Below are positions 1-8,499 of a stretch of 37,516 nucleotides of DNA, piece by piece; position 1 is the stretch's first letter; each line of letters starts with the position of its first letter. Source of the DNA: Akkermansiaceae bacterium (lineage in GTDB: Bacteria; Verrucomicrobiota; Verrucomicrobiia; Verrucomicrobiales; Akkermansiaceae). The DNA lies in NCBI GenBank assembly GCA_028822695.1, contig JAPKDA010000013.1:1-37516 (forward strand), given 5' to 3'. The notes below the pieces were generated by a model. That model saw only the letters and a program-made list of their open reading frames with translations, made no database searches and was not told the DNA's origin. The position numbers and the translations under genes are program-made.

Positions 1-448
1 GAGGCCCCTGGAGCAGTCGTTGGGCCGGATCGGAGGGCGGGGAAAAGGGGGTTGATGAGGTGGTCGATCAATCCTTGTCAGTGTTTTCAGCCACCCATTT
101 CATTGCTTTTTCGATGATCTCGGTCGGCGATGACCAAAGGATTTACGGATGGATGGCCCATCTGATCGGGTGATGAAGAGGCAGAGGGTTGGGGCGTGGC
201 GAGGTTTGCAAGAACGTCGCGCTGGAAGATGATCCAGGCTTCGCTTTCATTTCTCGCTCCGGAGGTGATGGCGAGGAGCATTCTGGCTGCGGAGAATTCG
301 CGGCCACCAAGGGCGGAGCTGGGTCTGATGGCTGGAAGCGAAGTATGCGCTGCCCCGGTCGTCGGGCTCAGGCGGAAACGCTGGTGGAGAAGAAGTGAGG
401 GGGCGGAATCCCTTCAGCATTTGAGGAAGCGCTGGGGCGGATCATTTA
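1..448. other. Region downstream of selB with no confident gene
   Basis: No intact gene is convincing here. On the minus strand an open frame runs from about 410 down to 87, without a good start before an internal ATG at 281. It reads like ordinary protein (for example the piece ARNESEAWIIFQRDVL near 260-215). In a second minus-strand frame, a short stretch ending at the TGA at 68-70 reads PTEIIEKAMKWVAENTDKD, which looks like a natural C-terminus. The two pieces together could be one gene broken by a frameshift near 130-140, or two chance frames. The family is not recognised. Confidence 0.3.
68..410 (-). pseudogene. Possible frameshifted gene remnant of unknown family
   Basis: Two minus-strand frames overlap end to end. 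The upstream one (about 410 to 87) has soluble-protein-like composition, including GREFSAARMLLAITSG. The downstream one, ending at 68-70, encodes PTEIIEKAMKWVAENTDKD followed by a stop, typical of an amphipathic C-terminal helix. A single frameshift around 130-140 would join them. No start codon with a ribosome binding site is visible and no family is recognised. The alternative is that one or both frames are chance, since long spurious frames are common in this GC-rich sequence. Confidence 0.22.
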
Positions 449-475
449 GAGGCGACCGGGACAGTCACCTTACTT
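449..475. repeat. Interspersed repeat overlapping the selB stop
   Basis: GGCGACCGGGACAGTCACCT (451-470) followed by TACT matches the copy near 10597. The selB stop (TTA on the plus strand, 470-472) lies within it. Confidence 0.75.
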
Positions 476-2407
476 TTTCCTTCGGTGATCGCCATCGCGG
501 ATGGTGAGGCCTTTTTCGTCCATGCCTTCGAGGAGGGGCATGGCGATGCGGCGGGAGGTGCCGAGGCATTGACGGAGTTCGGAGGCGGTGGCTTGGCCGT
601 GTTGATCGAGGTGGGCGAGGACGGCTCGCTCTGCAGACTCGAGGGCAGAGGCGAGGATGACGGCTTTGTCGCCGAGGGAAATGACCCGTTTGCTGCGGGT
701 CAGAAAGGAGAGGGCGCGCCGGGAAGGGCCGTCGGGAGTGATTTCGGCGCGGCCGGGAGGATTGAGGGGGTCGGCCTTGAGAGCGTTCTCGATCCTTTCG
801 GCGGGTTCGCGGATGTCGTCGGCCAGGCTGGAGGAGAAGTCCTTGCTGGTGAGGACGTTGTTGGCGTTTGTGACGCCTGCGCCTTCGATGCTTTGGAGGA
901 GCTCATTGACGAGTGCTTCATTGGAAAACTCGCGTGAGAGGGACTTGCGGAAGTCCTGCAGGGGAAGTCCGGGGAGGTCGGGTTGGGATTTGTGGTAGGC
1001 GAGGACGGCTTGGCGGACGGCGTCGATTTGGGAATCCCACCAAGCAGCGTCGGCAAACCGGTCACCGAGGAGGCGGCAGGTGCCGGAGTCGGCGAGGGAT
1101 TTGAGAGTTGCCTGGACTTCGGCGGGGGTGGAGCGAAGGGGTGTGGCGAGTTTCTGGAGGGTGGCGGTGTGATCGCGGCGGAGGACGGAGAGGAGAAGGG
1201 AGTGGAGTGAGTCGGAATCGGCGGCGCGGGATTCGAGGAAGGACTTTTGTTGGTCGCTGCGGAAGCGGCGGCGTTGGGCATTAGTTTCGAGGACGCGGCC
1301 GCCGGCGACGGTGGATTGGCCGGACCAATCGCGAAGGACGAAGCGATCACCGACGAGGAAGAATCGCGGGTCATCAAGGCGAAGCTGGGCGATTTTGGTC
1401 TGTCCGGGAGCGAGGCTACCGCCGTCGAGGTAGTAGATTCGTGCACCCATGGATCCTGAGCCGTGGTGGACGCGGACGCGGCGTCCGGCAGGCAGGACCC
1501 GTTTGGTGCCGGGTTGTCCGGGGATTTCGCGGTCGCTGCGAGTGAGTTCGACGTTGATTGTTTCGGAGGGCTCGCCGGCGTCGGTGCCGGTGAGGAGGGC
1601 GCCACGGTGGACGCCGAAGCGATGGCGTCCGGCGACGGTGAGGTCGGGGACGTTGAGGGCGGTGCGCATGCCTGGGACGGCGGATTGGACGGAGGAGTTG
1701 TGGTTTTGAATGGAGCGGACGTGGGCGATGTCGTTGCCGGGTTGGAGGCGGAGGTTGTCGCCGACTTTGAGCGAGCCTCCTGAAAGGGTGCCGGTGACCA
1801 CCGTGCCGATGCCTTTGACCTGGAAGGCGCGGTCGACGGGGAGGGTTGGTTTTCCAAAATCGGCGGGAGGAGAGGCGTCGGCGAGGAGGCGGGTGATCTC
1901 GGTCTGCAGTTCGGGGATGCCTTCGCCCTTGATCGAGGAGACGGGAATGATGGCGGCGTCTTCCATGATGGAGCCCTTGAGGCACTCACGGACGAACTCG
2001 GCGGCGAACTCGATGTCCTCGACGAGATCAGCTTTGGTGAGGGCGATGACGACGCGGTTGATGCCGAGGTAGGAGAGAATGTGGAGGTGTTCCTCGGACT
2101 GCGGCATCCATCCGTCATCGGCGGCGACGACGAAGAGGGCGGCATCCATTCCTCCGACCCCGGCGACCATGTTGTTGATGAAGTCGGAGTGGCCGGGGAC
2201 ATCGACGATGCCGAGCTCGTAGGTGAGGTCTGGTTGATCCGGCGCGGGGAGGGAGAGGTGAGCGAAGCCAAGTTCGATGGTGACGCCGCGGAGTTTTTCC
2301 TCGGGAAGGCGGTCGGGGTCGGTGCCGCTGAGAGCGCGGACAAGTGAGGACTTGCCGTGGTCGATGTGGCCGGCAGTGCCGAGGATGAAGTGGCGGGATT
2401 CAGGCAT
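470..2407 (-). CDS. selB: Selenocysteine-specific translation elongation factor SelB
   Basis: SelB is the GTPase that carries selenocysteinyl-tRNA to in-frame UGA codons marked by a SECIS hairpin. From the chosen ATG the protein is 645 residues. The G1 loop GHIDHGKS is at 13-20, DVPGH (G3) at 69-73 and TKAD (G4) at 124-127. The early segment [21 protein letters not shown] is typical of SelB rather than EF-Tu. EF-Tu-like domains 2 and 3 follow, and the C-terminal third holds winged-helix modules. The last one ([19 protein letters not shown], ending [11 protein letters not shown]) matches the SECIS-binding end of known SelB proteins. A longer reading from an ATG at 2440 lies inside the upstream gene. 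The start at 2407 overlaps that gene's stop by 8 bases, implying translational coupling. The stop codon lies in an interspersed repeat. No selC was found in the window. Confidence 0.95.
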   Translation of the reverse strand: MPESRHFILGTAGHIDHGKSSLVRALSGTDPDRLPEEKLRGVTIELGFAHLSLPAPDQPDLTYELGIVDVPGHSDFINNMVAGVGGMDAALFVVAADDGWMPQSEEHLHILSYLGINRVVIALTKADLVEDIEFAAEFVRECLKGSIMEDAAIIPVSSIKGEGIPELQTEITRLLADASPPADFGKPTLPVDRAFQVKGIGTVVTGTLSGGSLKVGDNLRLQPGNDIAHVRSIQNHNSSVQSAVPGMRTALNVPDLTVAGRHRFGVHRGALLTGTDAGEPSETINVELTRSDREIPGQPGTKRVLPAGRRVRVHHGSGSMGARIYYLDGGSLAPGQTKIAQLRLDDPRFFLVGDRFVLRDWSGQSTVAGGRVLETNAQRRRFRSDQQKSFLESRAADSDSLHSLLLSVLRRDHTATLQKLATPLRSTPAEVQATLKSLADSGTCRLLGDRFADAAWWDSQIDAVRQAVLAYHKSQPDLPGLPLQDFRKSLSREFSNEALVNELLQSIEGAGVTNANNVLTSKDFSSSLADDIREPAERIENALKADPLNPPGRAEITPDGPSRRALSFLTRSKRVISLGDKAVILASALESAERAVLAHLDQHGQATASELRQCLGTSRRIAMPLLEGMDEKGLTIRDGDHRRKK

Positions 2408-2621
2408 CTTGGACGATCCCGACGATGCGGGCTTTTTCAAAGTCGTAGGGAGTCATTTCCAGGTCGACGCGCTTTTCTTCAGAGAGTTGAGTTTCGAGGT
2501 CGGCGAGTCGTTGGGGGAGGTGGCCGGCGATGCGTTTTCCGTTGGGGAGTTCCACATCAAAGGCATTCGGTGGGATGCGGCCGCGGATGATGCCGATGGT
2601 GGTGATGGGGGCTTCTGGCAT
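2400..2621 (-). CDS. infA: IF-1-like small OB-fold protein coupled to selB
   Basis: This 73-residue protein resembles translation initiation factor IF-1. The pattern [19 protein letters not shown], then [20 protein letters not shown], matches the order of IF-1 strands (VEL-NG-x-AHISGK, then GDKVTVELSPYDLTRGRI). It is acidic and lacks the usual basic C-terminal end. Its TGA stop overlaps the selB start (ATGCCTGA), so the two are almost certainly co-translated. The start at 2621 was chosen because homology begins just after it; the frame stays open up to 2696. It may be a paralogue rather than the main IF-1. It may also be an unrelated OB-fold RNA-binding protein. A role in selenocysteine decoding is only a guess from position. 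Confidence 0.7.
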   Translation of the reverse strand: MPEAPITTIGIIRGRIPPNAFDVELPNGKRIAGHLPQRLADLETQLSEEKRVDLEMTPYDFEKARIVGIVQDA

Positions 2622-2794
2622 GGAGAGTTTGTGGGAAGGAGGGAACGTTGTGTTGTGGGGAGATTGAGCACTCAATGTCGAACAAGGAATGTCCAATTTC
2701 CAAGGGGGAGAATTTTGCGGCTGAGCCGGCGGGGGCCGAGACTGTCACCTTACTGTTGATGAGGAGGGGGAAATTGCGGCTACGCCGGTGGGGT
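2622..2794. repeat. Intergenic repeat-rich spacer between luxC-like gene and infA-like gene
   Basis: The 173-base spacer carries degenerate copies of two interspersed motifs found elsewhere in the window. One is GCGGCTGAGCCGGCGGG (from about 2718), with a second variant GCGGCTACGCCGGTGGGG (2776-2793). The other is CCGAGACTGTCACCTTACTG (2736-2755). The last lies just downstream of the stop of the luxC-like gene, the same placement seen at other genes here. Confidence 0.6.
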
Positions 2795-3919
2795 TTAATG
2801 ATGACCGGGGCCCATCCTTCGCGGAGAGCTTCGGAGGGCAGGCTGGTCATGCCACGTGGTGAGGGATGCGAGGGGGGGGTGGTTGTCTTGGTGCCAGGTG
2901 AGAGGGGGGTGTTGGGTTTGGCCGAGGGGGCAGATGCGGGAGGGGTTGAGGATGGAGAGGGAGTTGGCGAAGCTATCGCTGAAGGGGTGGAGGGCGATGC
3001 AGGCGAGATGCTGGAGTTCTTTGCCGAGGGAGGTATGGAGATCGTGGGATGGCCAAGGTTTGACGTAGGCGACGCGGTTGAGACAGCTGACTTTGATGGC
3101 GGGGTGGGACTCGTGAATGACGGTCCAGGCAGTGGAGTCCGGGCTTTCCCAGAGTTGGCATTGCTCTGGCAGGGAGGCTGAGATGAAGCGGGCCGTCTCG
3201 CGCAGGGTGGTGATGGCGCCTGCCTCGGATGGGGTGAGTGGGGAGGGGGGACTGGTGAGGACGTCCTTTGCCATGGCTTCTGCGAGGAGGGCGGCGAAGG
3301 TTTCGGGGGAGGCCGGGCAATCGGGGTGAACGTAGACGTCGTGGACGGAGAGGCAGCCGCGTTGATCGAAACTACAGACGTCGGTGGCGGCGAGAGTGGC
3401 GGCGGTTTCTGGGTCGTCGAGGACGAGGGCGATGCTGAGGCGCTGACCATGGCCGATGACGCGGGTGGTGGCTGGGGCTTGCTCGGTGAGGGTGCGGACG
3501 GTGTCGTCATTGCCGAAGATGACGAGGACCTCGGCGGTCGTGAGCCAATCGGGGGGGAGGTCGCGGGACGTTTCGACCAAGGCGTTGAGGGAAGGAGGGA
3601 GAGCCGGGAGTATGGCTTCGAAAGTGGGGAGTCCGGCGGAGGGAAGTTTGATGCGGTTGTGAGAGCCGAGGACGAGACCACGGAGGAGCGATTGAAAGGC
3701 GGCGTGGGGTGTGTTCGCAGAGACGATGTGGAGGATTGTTTTCGGGACTTCGAGGTGAAAGGTCTTCTCGTCTTTGGAAACTGGCTGATCAAGGGCGGAA
3801 GGGGAACCGAACTCGGTGTTGATGAGATCTTCGAGGTCGTTCTTTGTGAACGCGCCGGTCCAGGGAGCGAAGAGCTCCGAGTGATTTGCCAGATCGGTGA
3901 GGCGTTCGGGGGTGGTCAT
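2795..3919 (-). CDS. luxC: Acyl-CoA/acyl-protein reductase, LuxC family
   Basis: LuxC-family enzymes are aldehyde-dehydrogenase-like and reduce an activated fatty acyl group with NADPH to a fatty aldehyde. The 374-residue product has the expected hydrophobic fold core (TILHIVSANTPHAAFQSLLRG) and the diagnostic segment FDQRGCLSVHDVYVHP, which contains the presumed acyl-accepting cysteine, near residue 205. The ATG at 3919 overlaps the stop of the upstream luxE-like gene by four bases (ATGA), so the pair is translationally coupled. The C-terminal part is shorter than in marine LuxC. No luciferase (luxAB) or LuxD thioesterase is nearby, so bioluminescence is not implied. A role in fatty aldehyde or alcohol production for lipids or glycoconjugates is an inference. 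The gene symbol indicates family only. Confidence 0.8.
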   Translation of the reverse strand: MTTPERLTDLANHSELFAPWTGAFTKNDLEDLINTEFGSPSALDQPVSKDEKTFHLEVPKTILHIVSANTPHAAFQSLLRGLVLGSHNRIKLPSAGLPTFEAILPALPPSLNALVETSRDLPPDWLTTAEVLVIFGNDDTVRTLTEQAPATTRVIGHGQRLSIALVLDDPETAATLAATDVCSFDQRGCLSVHDVYVHPDCPASPETFAALLAEAMAKDVLTSPPSPLTPSEAGAITTLRETARFISASLPEQCQLWESPDSTAWTVIHESHPAIKVSCLNRVAYVKPWPSHDLHTSLGKELQHLACIALHPFSDSFANSLSILNPSRICPLGQTQHPPLTWHQDNHPPLASLTTWHDQPALRSSPRRMGPGHH

Positions 3920-4941
3920 GACGCGCTTTGAAAGAATGAATCGCTGGCTCGGGAACACCCGCGGGGGAGGGCTGCAGGATCGCGCCCGAGGAGTTGGAAG
4001 GTCGAGTGGTCGATCATGCGGGCGAAGTCCTGAGTGCGGACGGCGAGGACGGAGTCAAGATTGGCGAGATCGTAGAGCACGAGATAGCCCGGTTCGCCCG
4101 ATGGGAGGCTGTGACCGGTGGCGGGATCGATGACCTGCACTCGTAGCCATGGGGGGCAACGGAAGTTGGAGTTTTTGCCGGGGGCGTAGCTCTGCGAGCT
4201 GAGTTCGGTCATGCCATACTCGTGGATGAGTTGATCTTCGGTGATGTCGAAGTGACGGCAGATTTGGTCGGAGAGTTCTTCGGGATTGTGTTCAGCGCTG
4301 ACTCCTTTGAAGCCGCCGGTTTGAAAGACACGGCTGCCGGCCGGAAGGGCGATGGGGTTCGTCGAGTGGCAGAGGTGGAGGAGGCTGAGGCTGGTGCCGA
4401 AGAGGACGAGCGGAGTGGATTGGCCGATGAGAGAAGTGATGTCAAAGCCGTGGCCGGGAGTAGCGAGCCAGCGATCTGGGGAGTGGTCGGGGCAGAGGGT
4501 TTGGAACATGTGTCCGAGAGAGGAGTGGGGTGTTTCCGCGGGAGGACGCGAGGCGAAGTAGGCTTGAAGGAGTTCGGGAAGCTTGGCGTGACGCCAGCCA
4601 TGGATGATCGCTGACTCGTAGAGTTCCAGATCGCAGAAGTGGTGTTCCCCTTTTGTTTCGGAGGTCGTGCCGGAGGTGAGGAAGGTGCGAATGGTGTTTT
4701 CCGGAGGAAAACAGGTGAGCGGGAGGCAGGATTTGAAGGCGTCGGCGGGGACGGGAGGGATGTCTTGCCAGCGGGTGACGGTCTCCTGAGATTGGCCGAG
4801 AGCGGTGCAGTATTTTCGGTAAGGGGAGTTGTGGGCGAGCTGGTACTCGAAAATCCCGAGGGCGATCCCGTCGAAATCGGATTCGGCTCCGCCCATACAA
4901 TTGAGGAGGGAGTGGCGGAGTGCCTGACGGTCTGAGCCCAT
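3916..4941 (-). CDS. luxE: Acyl-protein synthetase, LuxE family
   Basis: LuxE-family proteins activate fatty acids as acyl-AMP and pass the acyl group to a cysteine before reduction by LuxC. This 341-residue protein has the adenylate-forming-type loop RTFLTSGTTSETKGEHHF near residues 84-101 and a middle region ending IHEYGMTELSSQSY near 240-253, both characteristic of the LuxE/acyl-protein synthetase family. The ATG at 4941 opens the frame; no strong Shine-Dalgarno sequence is visible. It is immediately followed by, and overlaps, the luxC-like gene, forming a two-gene fatty acid reductase module. What provides the fatty acid and what uses the aldehyde cannot be told from the window. Confidence 0.8.
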   Translation of the reverse strand: MGSDRQALRHSLLNCMGGAESDFDGIALGIFEYQLAHNSPYRKYCTALGQSQETVTRWQDIPPVPADAFKSCLPLTCFPPENTIRTFLTSGTTSETKGEHHFCDLELYESAIIHGWRHAKLPELLQAYFASRPPAETPHSSLGHMFQTLCPDHSPDRWLATPGHGFDITSLIGQSTPLVLFGTSLSLLHLCHSTNPIALPAGSRVFQTGGFKGVSAEHNPEELSDQICRHFDITEDQLIHEYGMTELSSQSYAPGKNSNFRCPPWLRVQVIDPATGHSLPSGEPGYLVLYDLANLDSVLAVRTQDFARMIDHSTFQLLGRDPAALPRGCSRASDSFFQSAS

Positions 4942-5041
4942 ACGGGGTGATTTCTTCAGAAATAGAGGAGGAATTCAAAGAAATCCGCATCACTTTGTCG
5001 CTAAACTTAAGAAATCGAATAGATCCGCCCCGGTCTCCGTC

Positions 5042-5070
5042 TTGACTATAAACTTGGTGTGGCTCATGAT
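5042..5070 (+). promoter_or_regulatory. Sigma-70-like promoter ahead of lipoprotein gene
   Basis: TTGACT at 5042-5047 and CATGAT at 5065-5070 are separated by 17 bases. They lie 60-90 bases before the lipoprotein start, in the AT-richer spacer between the divergent luxE-like and lipoprotein genes. The -35 hexamer is one mismatch from consensus and the -10 is weaker. Confidence 0.45.
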
Positions 5071-5129
5071 TCGCGATGAAGCACGGGTCGAATCAGTCAG
5101 CGACCTGCACTTGTGCTCCCCATAATACT

Positions 5130-5534
5130 ATGAACAGTAAGTTCCTCCTCTTCAGCATCGGAGCAATTGTCGCACTCCTCTCCGCTTGTGCGCCCTTGAC
5201 CCCTTACGATCGGCCCCTTTTTCCGGGACCCAATTCTCAAAATCCGGCACTCGGCAGTGCCGAGGAGCAAGCACGTGAAGTGGCCCGTCAGGAAGCGATT
5301 CGTCGCGATGAAGCGAACAACCCGGCGCCTCCGATCGAGAAAAAGATCGAGCCGTCGCCCGATGGCTCGGTGAAGGCTGGCTATCCCCGGGCGATTCCGA
5401 TTCCGGGCAAAGAGGGTTACGTTTTCAATCCTCACACCAACAATCCGGTGGATGTGCGCGGAATTCCATCCGGCACGCTTGTTGAGGATCCCCAGGACCC
5501 TAATGGCAGTAAACACCGCTTTCGCGTACCTTAA
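5130..5534 (+). CDS. Small proline-rich lipoprotein of unknown function
   Basis: The 134-residue product begins with a clear type II signal peptide: MNSKF, a hydrophobic stretch, then the lipobox LLSAC with the lipidated cysteine at residue 20. The mature part is polar and proline-rich (PLTPYDRPLFPGPNSQNPAL, then PPIEKKIEPSPDG). It ends in a conserved-looking block with GYPRAIPIPGKEGYVFNPHTN and VDVRGIPSGT, which resembles short periplasmic lipoproteins with a single folded motif. The ATG at 5130 was chosen because it places the signal peptide at the N-terminus; the frame is open from 5076. No function can be assigned. It is probably anchored in the outer or inner membrane. Confidence 0.75.
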   Translation: MNSKFLLFSIGAIVALLSACAPLTPYDRPLFPGPNSQNPALGSAEEQAREVARQEAIRRDEANNPAPPIEKKIEPSPDGSVKAGYPRAIPIPGKEGYVFNPHTNNPVDVRGIPSGTLVEDPQDPNGSKHRFRVP

Positions 5535-5622
5535 TTGAAGGAGTGGAAGGCATGAACCCGACGGCCCAGATTAAGGGGGCTCCTCGATTGGAGTTTCTTG
5601 CTGGAATGGCACCCGATCTACT

Positions 5623-6483
5623 GTGACTGAATTCCGCCGCGTTGGTATTCTAGGACCCGGCCTACTTGGTGGGTCGATCGCCTTGGGGATGGAGAAGCTC
5701 CATCCGAAGGTGGGAGTGCGGATGTGGGCGCGGAGTGCGCAACGGGTTTCGGAGATTGCGGCGCAGGGATTTTCCCATGCGACGACGGATTTCGATCTCG
5801 TGGTGGGCGATGCAGATTTGATTATCCTCGCCGTGCCAGTGGGTGCGATGCCGGACTTGGCGAAACGTTTGATCGCGGCGGGAGTCGGTGGGGAGCAGTT
5901 CGTGACTGACGTGGGGAGTGTGAAGGTGTTGCCGCATGAGACGGTGGGAGCTCCATTGAAGGCTGCGGGGATCCGCTTTTTGGGGAGTCATCCGATGGCT
6001 GGCTCGGACCAGAGTGGTTTTTCCGCGGCGAGCCCGGACTTGTTTGAGGGGGCGCCCTGTATTTTGACGAATGACGGCGGCTTGCCGGATGATGATGTGA
6101 ACCGGCTTGTGGCGTTCTGGTCCGGATTGGGTGCCCGGGCGGCGGTGATGACAGGGGACGAGCATGATCATTTGGTGGCGAGGATTAGTCACGTGCCGCA
6201 TGTGATGGCCGCTATTTGTGCTCTGGTGGCCTTGGAAAATGAGGAGGATGGGCATTTTGCCGGAGGAGGGCTGCGGGACACCAGTCGTGTGGCGGGAGGA
6301 GATCCGGCGATGTGGCGGGAAATCCTTTCTGAGAACAAAGCGGCGGTGGCGGGTCCGTTGAGGCAGGGAGCGGAGCTCATGCAACGGTTGGCGGATTTGA
6401 TTGAAGGTGGTAAGGAAGAGGCGCTGGAAGCGGTGCTGGAGGAAGCTCAGGTAAGGCGCCGTCGACTGGATAATGATTTGTGA
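5623..6483 (+). CDS. tyrA: Prephenate dehydrogenase TyrA
   Basis: TyrA oxidises prephenate to 4-hydroxyphenylpyruvate with NAD(P), the branch to tyrosine. The 286-residue protein starts with GTG and has a Rossmann fingerprint GILGPGLLGGS at residues 8-18. The family signature GSHPMAGSDQSGF lies near residues 120-133 and the helical dimerisation region (HLVARISHVPHVMAA) near 185-200. No ACT or chorismate mutase domain is attached, so it is the monofunctional form. It is the first gene of a tight operon; its TGA stop overlaps the aroA ATG (TGATG). Linking tyrosine and shikimate genes to cmk is a common bacterial arrangement. Confidence 0.93.
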   Translation: MTEFRRVGILGPGLLGGSIALGMEKLHPKVGVRMWARSAQRVSEIAAQGFSHATTDFDLVVGDADLIILAVPVGAMPDLAKRLIAAGVGGEQFVTDVGSVKVLPHETVGAPLKAAGIRFLGSHPMAGSDQSGFSAASPDLFEGAPCILTNDGGLPDDDVNRLVAFWSGLGARAAVMTGDEHDHLVARISHVPHVMAAICALVALENEEDGHFAGGGLRDTSRVAGGDPAMWREILSENKAAVAGPLRQGAELMQRLADLIEGGKEEALEAVLEEAQVRRRRLDNDL

Positions 6484-7808
6484 TGCAAGGATCGGAACTG
6501 AAAGTGAAAGCGCTGGAGAAAATCTCGGGGGAGATGGAGGTGCCGGGCGACAAGAGTATGTCGCATCGTGCGGCAATTTTGGCGGGAATTTCGAATGGAG
6601 AATGCCGCGTGAGCAATTTCCTGCCGAGTGAGGATTGTGTGAACACGCTCAAGGCGATGGAATCGCTCGGTGTGAAGGTGGATGTGTTAAAGAGCACGGA
6701 GCATGGTCCGGTGGAGATGGTGATTCACGGTCGGAAGATGGAGTTGCAGGAAGCCGCTGATCCGATTGATTGCGGAAATTCGGGAACGGGGATGCGCTTG
6801 TTGGCCGGCTTGTTGGCGGCGCAGCCGTTTCGTTCGGAGCTGACTGGAGATGCCTCTTTGTCGGGGCGGCCGATGGGGAGAATTATCAAGCCATTGGCCC
6901 AGATGGGAGCGAAGATTGAAGGGACTGGAGAGAAGGAGGGATGTGCGCCGCTGGTGATTCATGGGACGGACCTTGAGTCGACGACTTACGAGATGCCCGT
7001 TGCGAGCGCCCAGGTGAAGAGCGCGATCCTGTTGGCTGGTTTGTTTGCCAAAGGAAAGACGACGGTAGTGCAGCCTGCGGAAACACGGAATCACACCGAG
7101 CGGATGTTGGCACAGTTTGGTGTGCGGACGCGGCGTAACGGAGATGCGATCAGTGTGTATGGCGGGCAGATGCCGGAGTCGACCGACCTGAAGGTGCCAG
7201 GAGATTTTTCTAGTGCGGCGTTCTGGATTGTTGCGGCTGCGGCGATGAACGGATCGCGATTGTTGATCAAGAATGTTGGATTGAATCCGACCCGGACAGC
7301 CTTGATGGCGGTGATGTTGCGGATGGGCGCGAAGATCAAGGATGTGGTGCTGACTGGATCGGGTGATGGAGAGCCGGCAGGCAATATTGAAGTGCAGGGT
7401 GGGGTTTTACGTGGCACGGAGGTCAAGATCGAAGAAGTCCCGAACTTGATCGATGAAGTCCCAATTCTTGCCGTGGCCGGTGCCCTGGCGCAGGGACGGA
7501 CGGTCATTCGGAATGCGGGTGAGCTGCGGGTCAAGGAGACTGATCGGATTACGACAGTGGTGGAGGGGCTTCGAGCCATGGATGTTGAGGTGGAGGAGTT
7601 CGAAGATGGTTTGGAGGTTGTTGGTGGGAGGAAGCTAAAGGGGGCGCGGATCGACAGCTTCGGTGACCACCGTATTGCGATGGCCTTTGCGATCGCGGGG
7701 CTGTTCGCGGAGGGCGAGACGGTCATTGAGAACTCCGATTGCATTGCGACTTCCTATCCGGGATTTGAGGAGCAGATCCGGGAGATCCGGCGGGGAGGGA
7801 AGAAGTAA
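6483..7808 (+). CDS. aroA: 3-phosphoshikimate 1-carboxyvinyltransferase (EPSP synthase)
   Basis: AroA adds enolpyruvate from PEP to shikimate 3-phosphate, the penultimate step to chorismate. The 441-residue protein shows the N-terminal PGDKSMSHRA (21-30), the loop DCGNSGTGMRLLAG near residue 97, the SGRPMGR substrate motif near 127 and the C-terminal FGDHRIAMAFAIAGL. These are the conserved motifs of both inverse alpha/beta domains. The ATG at 6483 overlaps the tyrA stop; a GTG one codon earlier is also possible. A short gap of 14 bases separates it from cmk. Confidence 0.96.
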   Translation: MQGSELKVKALEKISGEMEVPGDKSMSHRAAILAGISNGECRVSNFLPSEDCVNTLKAMESLGVKVDVLKSTEHGPVEMVIHGRKMELQEAADPIDCGNSGTGMRLLAGLLAAQPFRSELTGDASLSGRPMGRIIKPLAQMGAKIEGTGEKEGCAPLVIHGTDLESTTYEMPVASAQVKSAILLAGLFAKGKTTVVQPAETRNHTERMLAQFGVRTRRNGDAISVYGGQMPESTDLKVPGDFSSAAFWIVAAAAMNGSRLLIKNVGLNPTRTALMAVMLRMGAKIKDVVLTGSGDGEPAGNIEVQGGVLRGTEVKIEEVPNLIDEVPILAVAGALAQGRTVIRNAGELRVKETDRITTVVEGLRAMDVEVEEFEDGLEVVGGRKLKGARIDSFGDHRIAMAFAIAGLFAEGETVIENSDCIATSYPGFEEQIREIRRGGKK

Positions 7809-7822
7809 GACTTTCTAACGAC

Positions 7823-8497
7823 ATGTCAGAGACGCACCACGCCATCGCCATCGACGGTCCCGCAGCTTCGGGGAAGAGTACTGTTGCCAAAGTTTTAGCG
7901 AAACGGCTGGGACTGATCATGGTGAACTCCGGGGCAATGTACCGGGCCGTGACCTGGGAGGTGGTGAGGCAGGGTGTTGATCCTACGGACCCTGCTGCGG
8001 TGGTTGCGTTGCTGAAGACCCTCGCGGTGGGGTGTGGCGTGAAGGATGGTCATTCCACGATGACGATCGATGGTGTGGGTCCGGGAGCCGAGTTAAGGTT
8101 CGAAGCGGTGAATGCGGCGGTCTCGAAAGTTTCAGCAGTGCCTGAGGTGCGTGATGTGCTTGTGGCGAGTCAGCGGGATTTGCTGCGCCTGGGTGATCTC
8201 GTGATGGAGGGTCGGGACATCGGCTCGGTGGTCTTTCCGGATACACCCTTTAAGCTCTATATTGACGCGTCGGAGGAAGTGCGCCGGCAGCGACGGGCTG
8301 CGGAGGGTCAGCAGGATGCGGTGGGCGAGCGGGATCGACAGGATGCGCAGCGCAAGACATCGCCGCTTGTTGTGGCGGATGGAGCGGTGGTGATTGACAG
8401 TTCGGAGATAGGGATCGAGGAGGTTGTCGAAAAAGCCTTGGAGGTGTTGAAGCAACGCGGTTGGTTCGAGCGGGAATCCGAGGAGGCGAGGAGTTAG
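7823..8497 (+). CDS. cmk: Cytidylate kinase
   Basis: Cmk phosphorylates CMP and dCMP to the diphosphates. The 224-residue product has the P-loop AIDGPAASGKSTVAK at residues 9-23, followed by NSGAMYRAVTW, the nucleotide monophosphate site. DLVMEGRDIGSVVFPDTPFK lies near residues 130-150, and the LID arginines follow (RRQRRAAEGQ). All are typical of bacterial Cmk. It lies between aroA and a plsC-type acyltransferase. The frequent partner rpsA is not present here. Confidence 0.95.
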   Translation: MSETHHAIAIDGPAASGKSTVAKVLAKRLGLIMVNSGAMYRAVTWEVVRQGVDPTDPAAVVALLKTLAVGCGVKDGHSTMTIDGVGPGAELRFEAVNAAVSKVSAVPEVRDVLVASQRDLLRLGDLVMEGRDIGSVVFPDTPFKLYIDASEEVRRQRRAAEGQQDAVGERDRQDAQRKTSPLVVADGAVVIDSSEIGIEEVVEKALEVLKQRGWFERESEEARS

Positions 8498-8499
8498 AG

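Noticed and set aside
2795-4941. Bioluminescence operon
   Set aside because: Only LuxC and LuxE family genes are present; no luciferase subunits, LuxD or LuxG are in the window.
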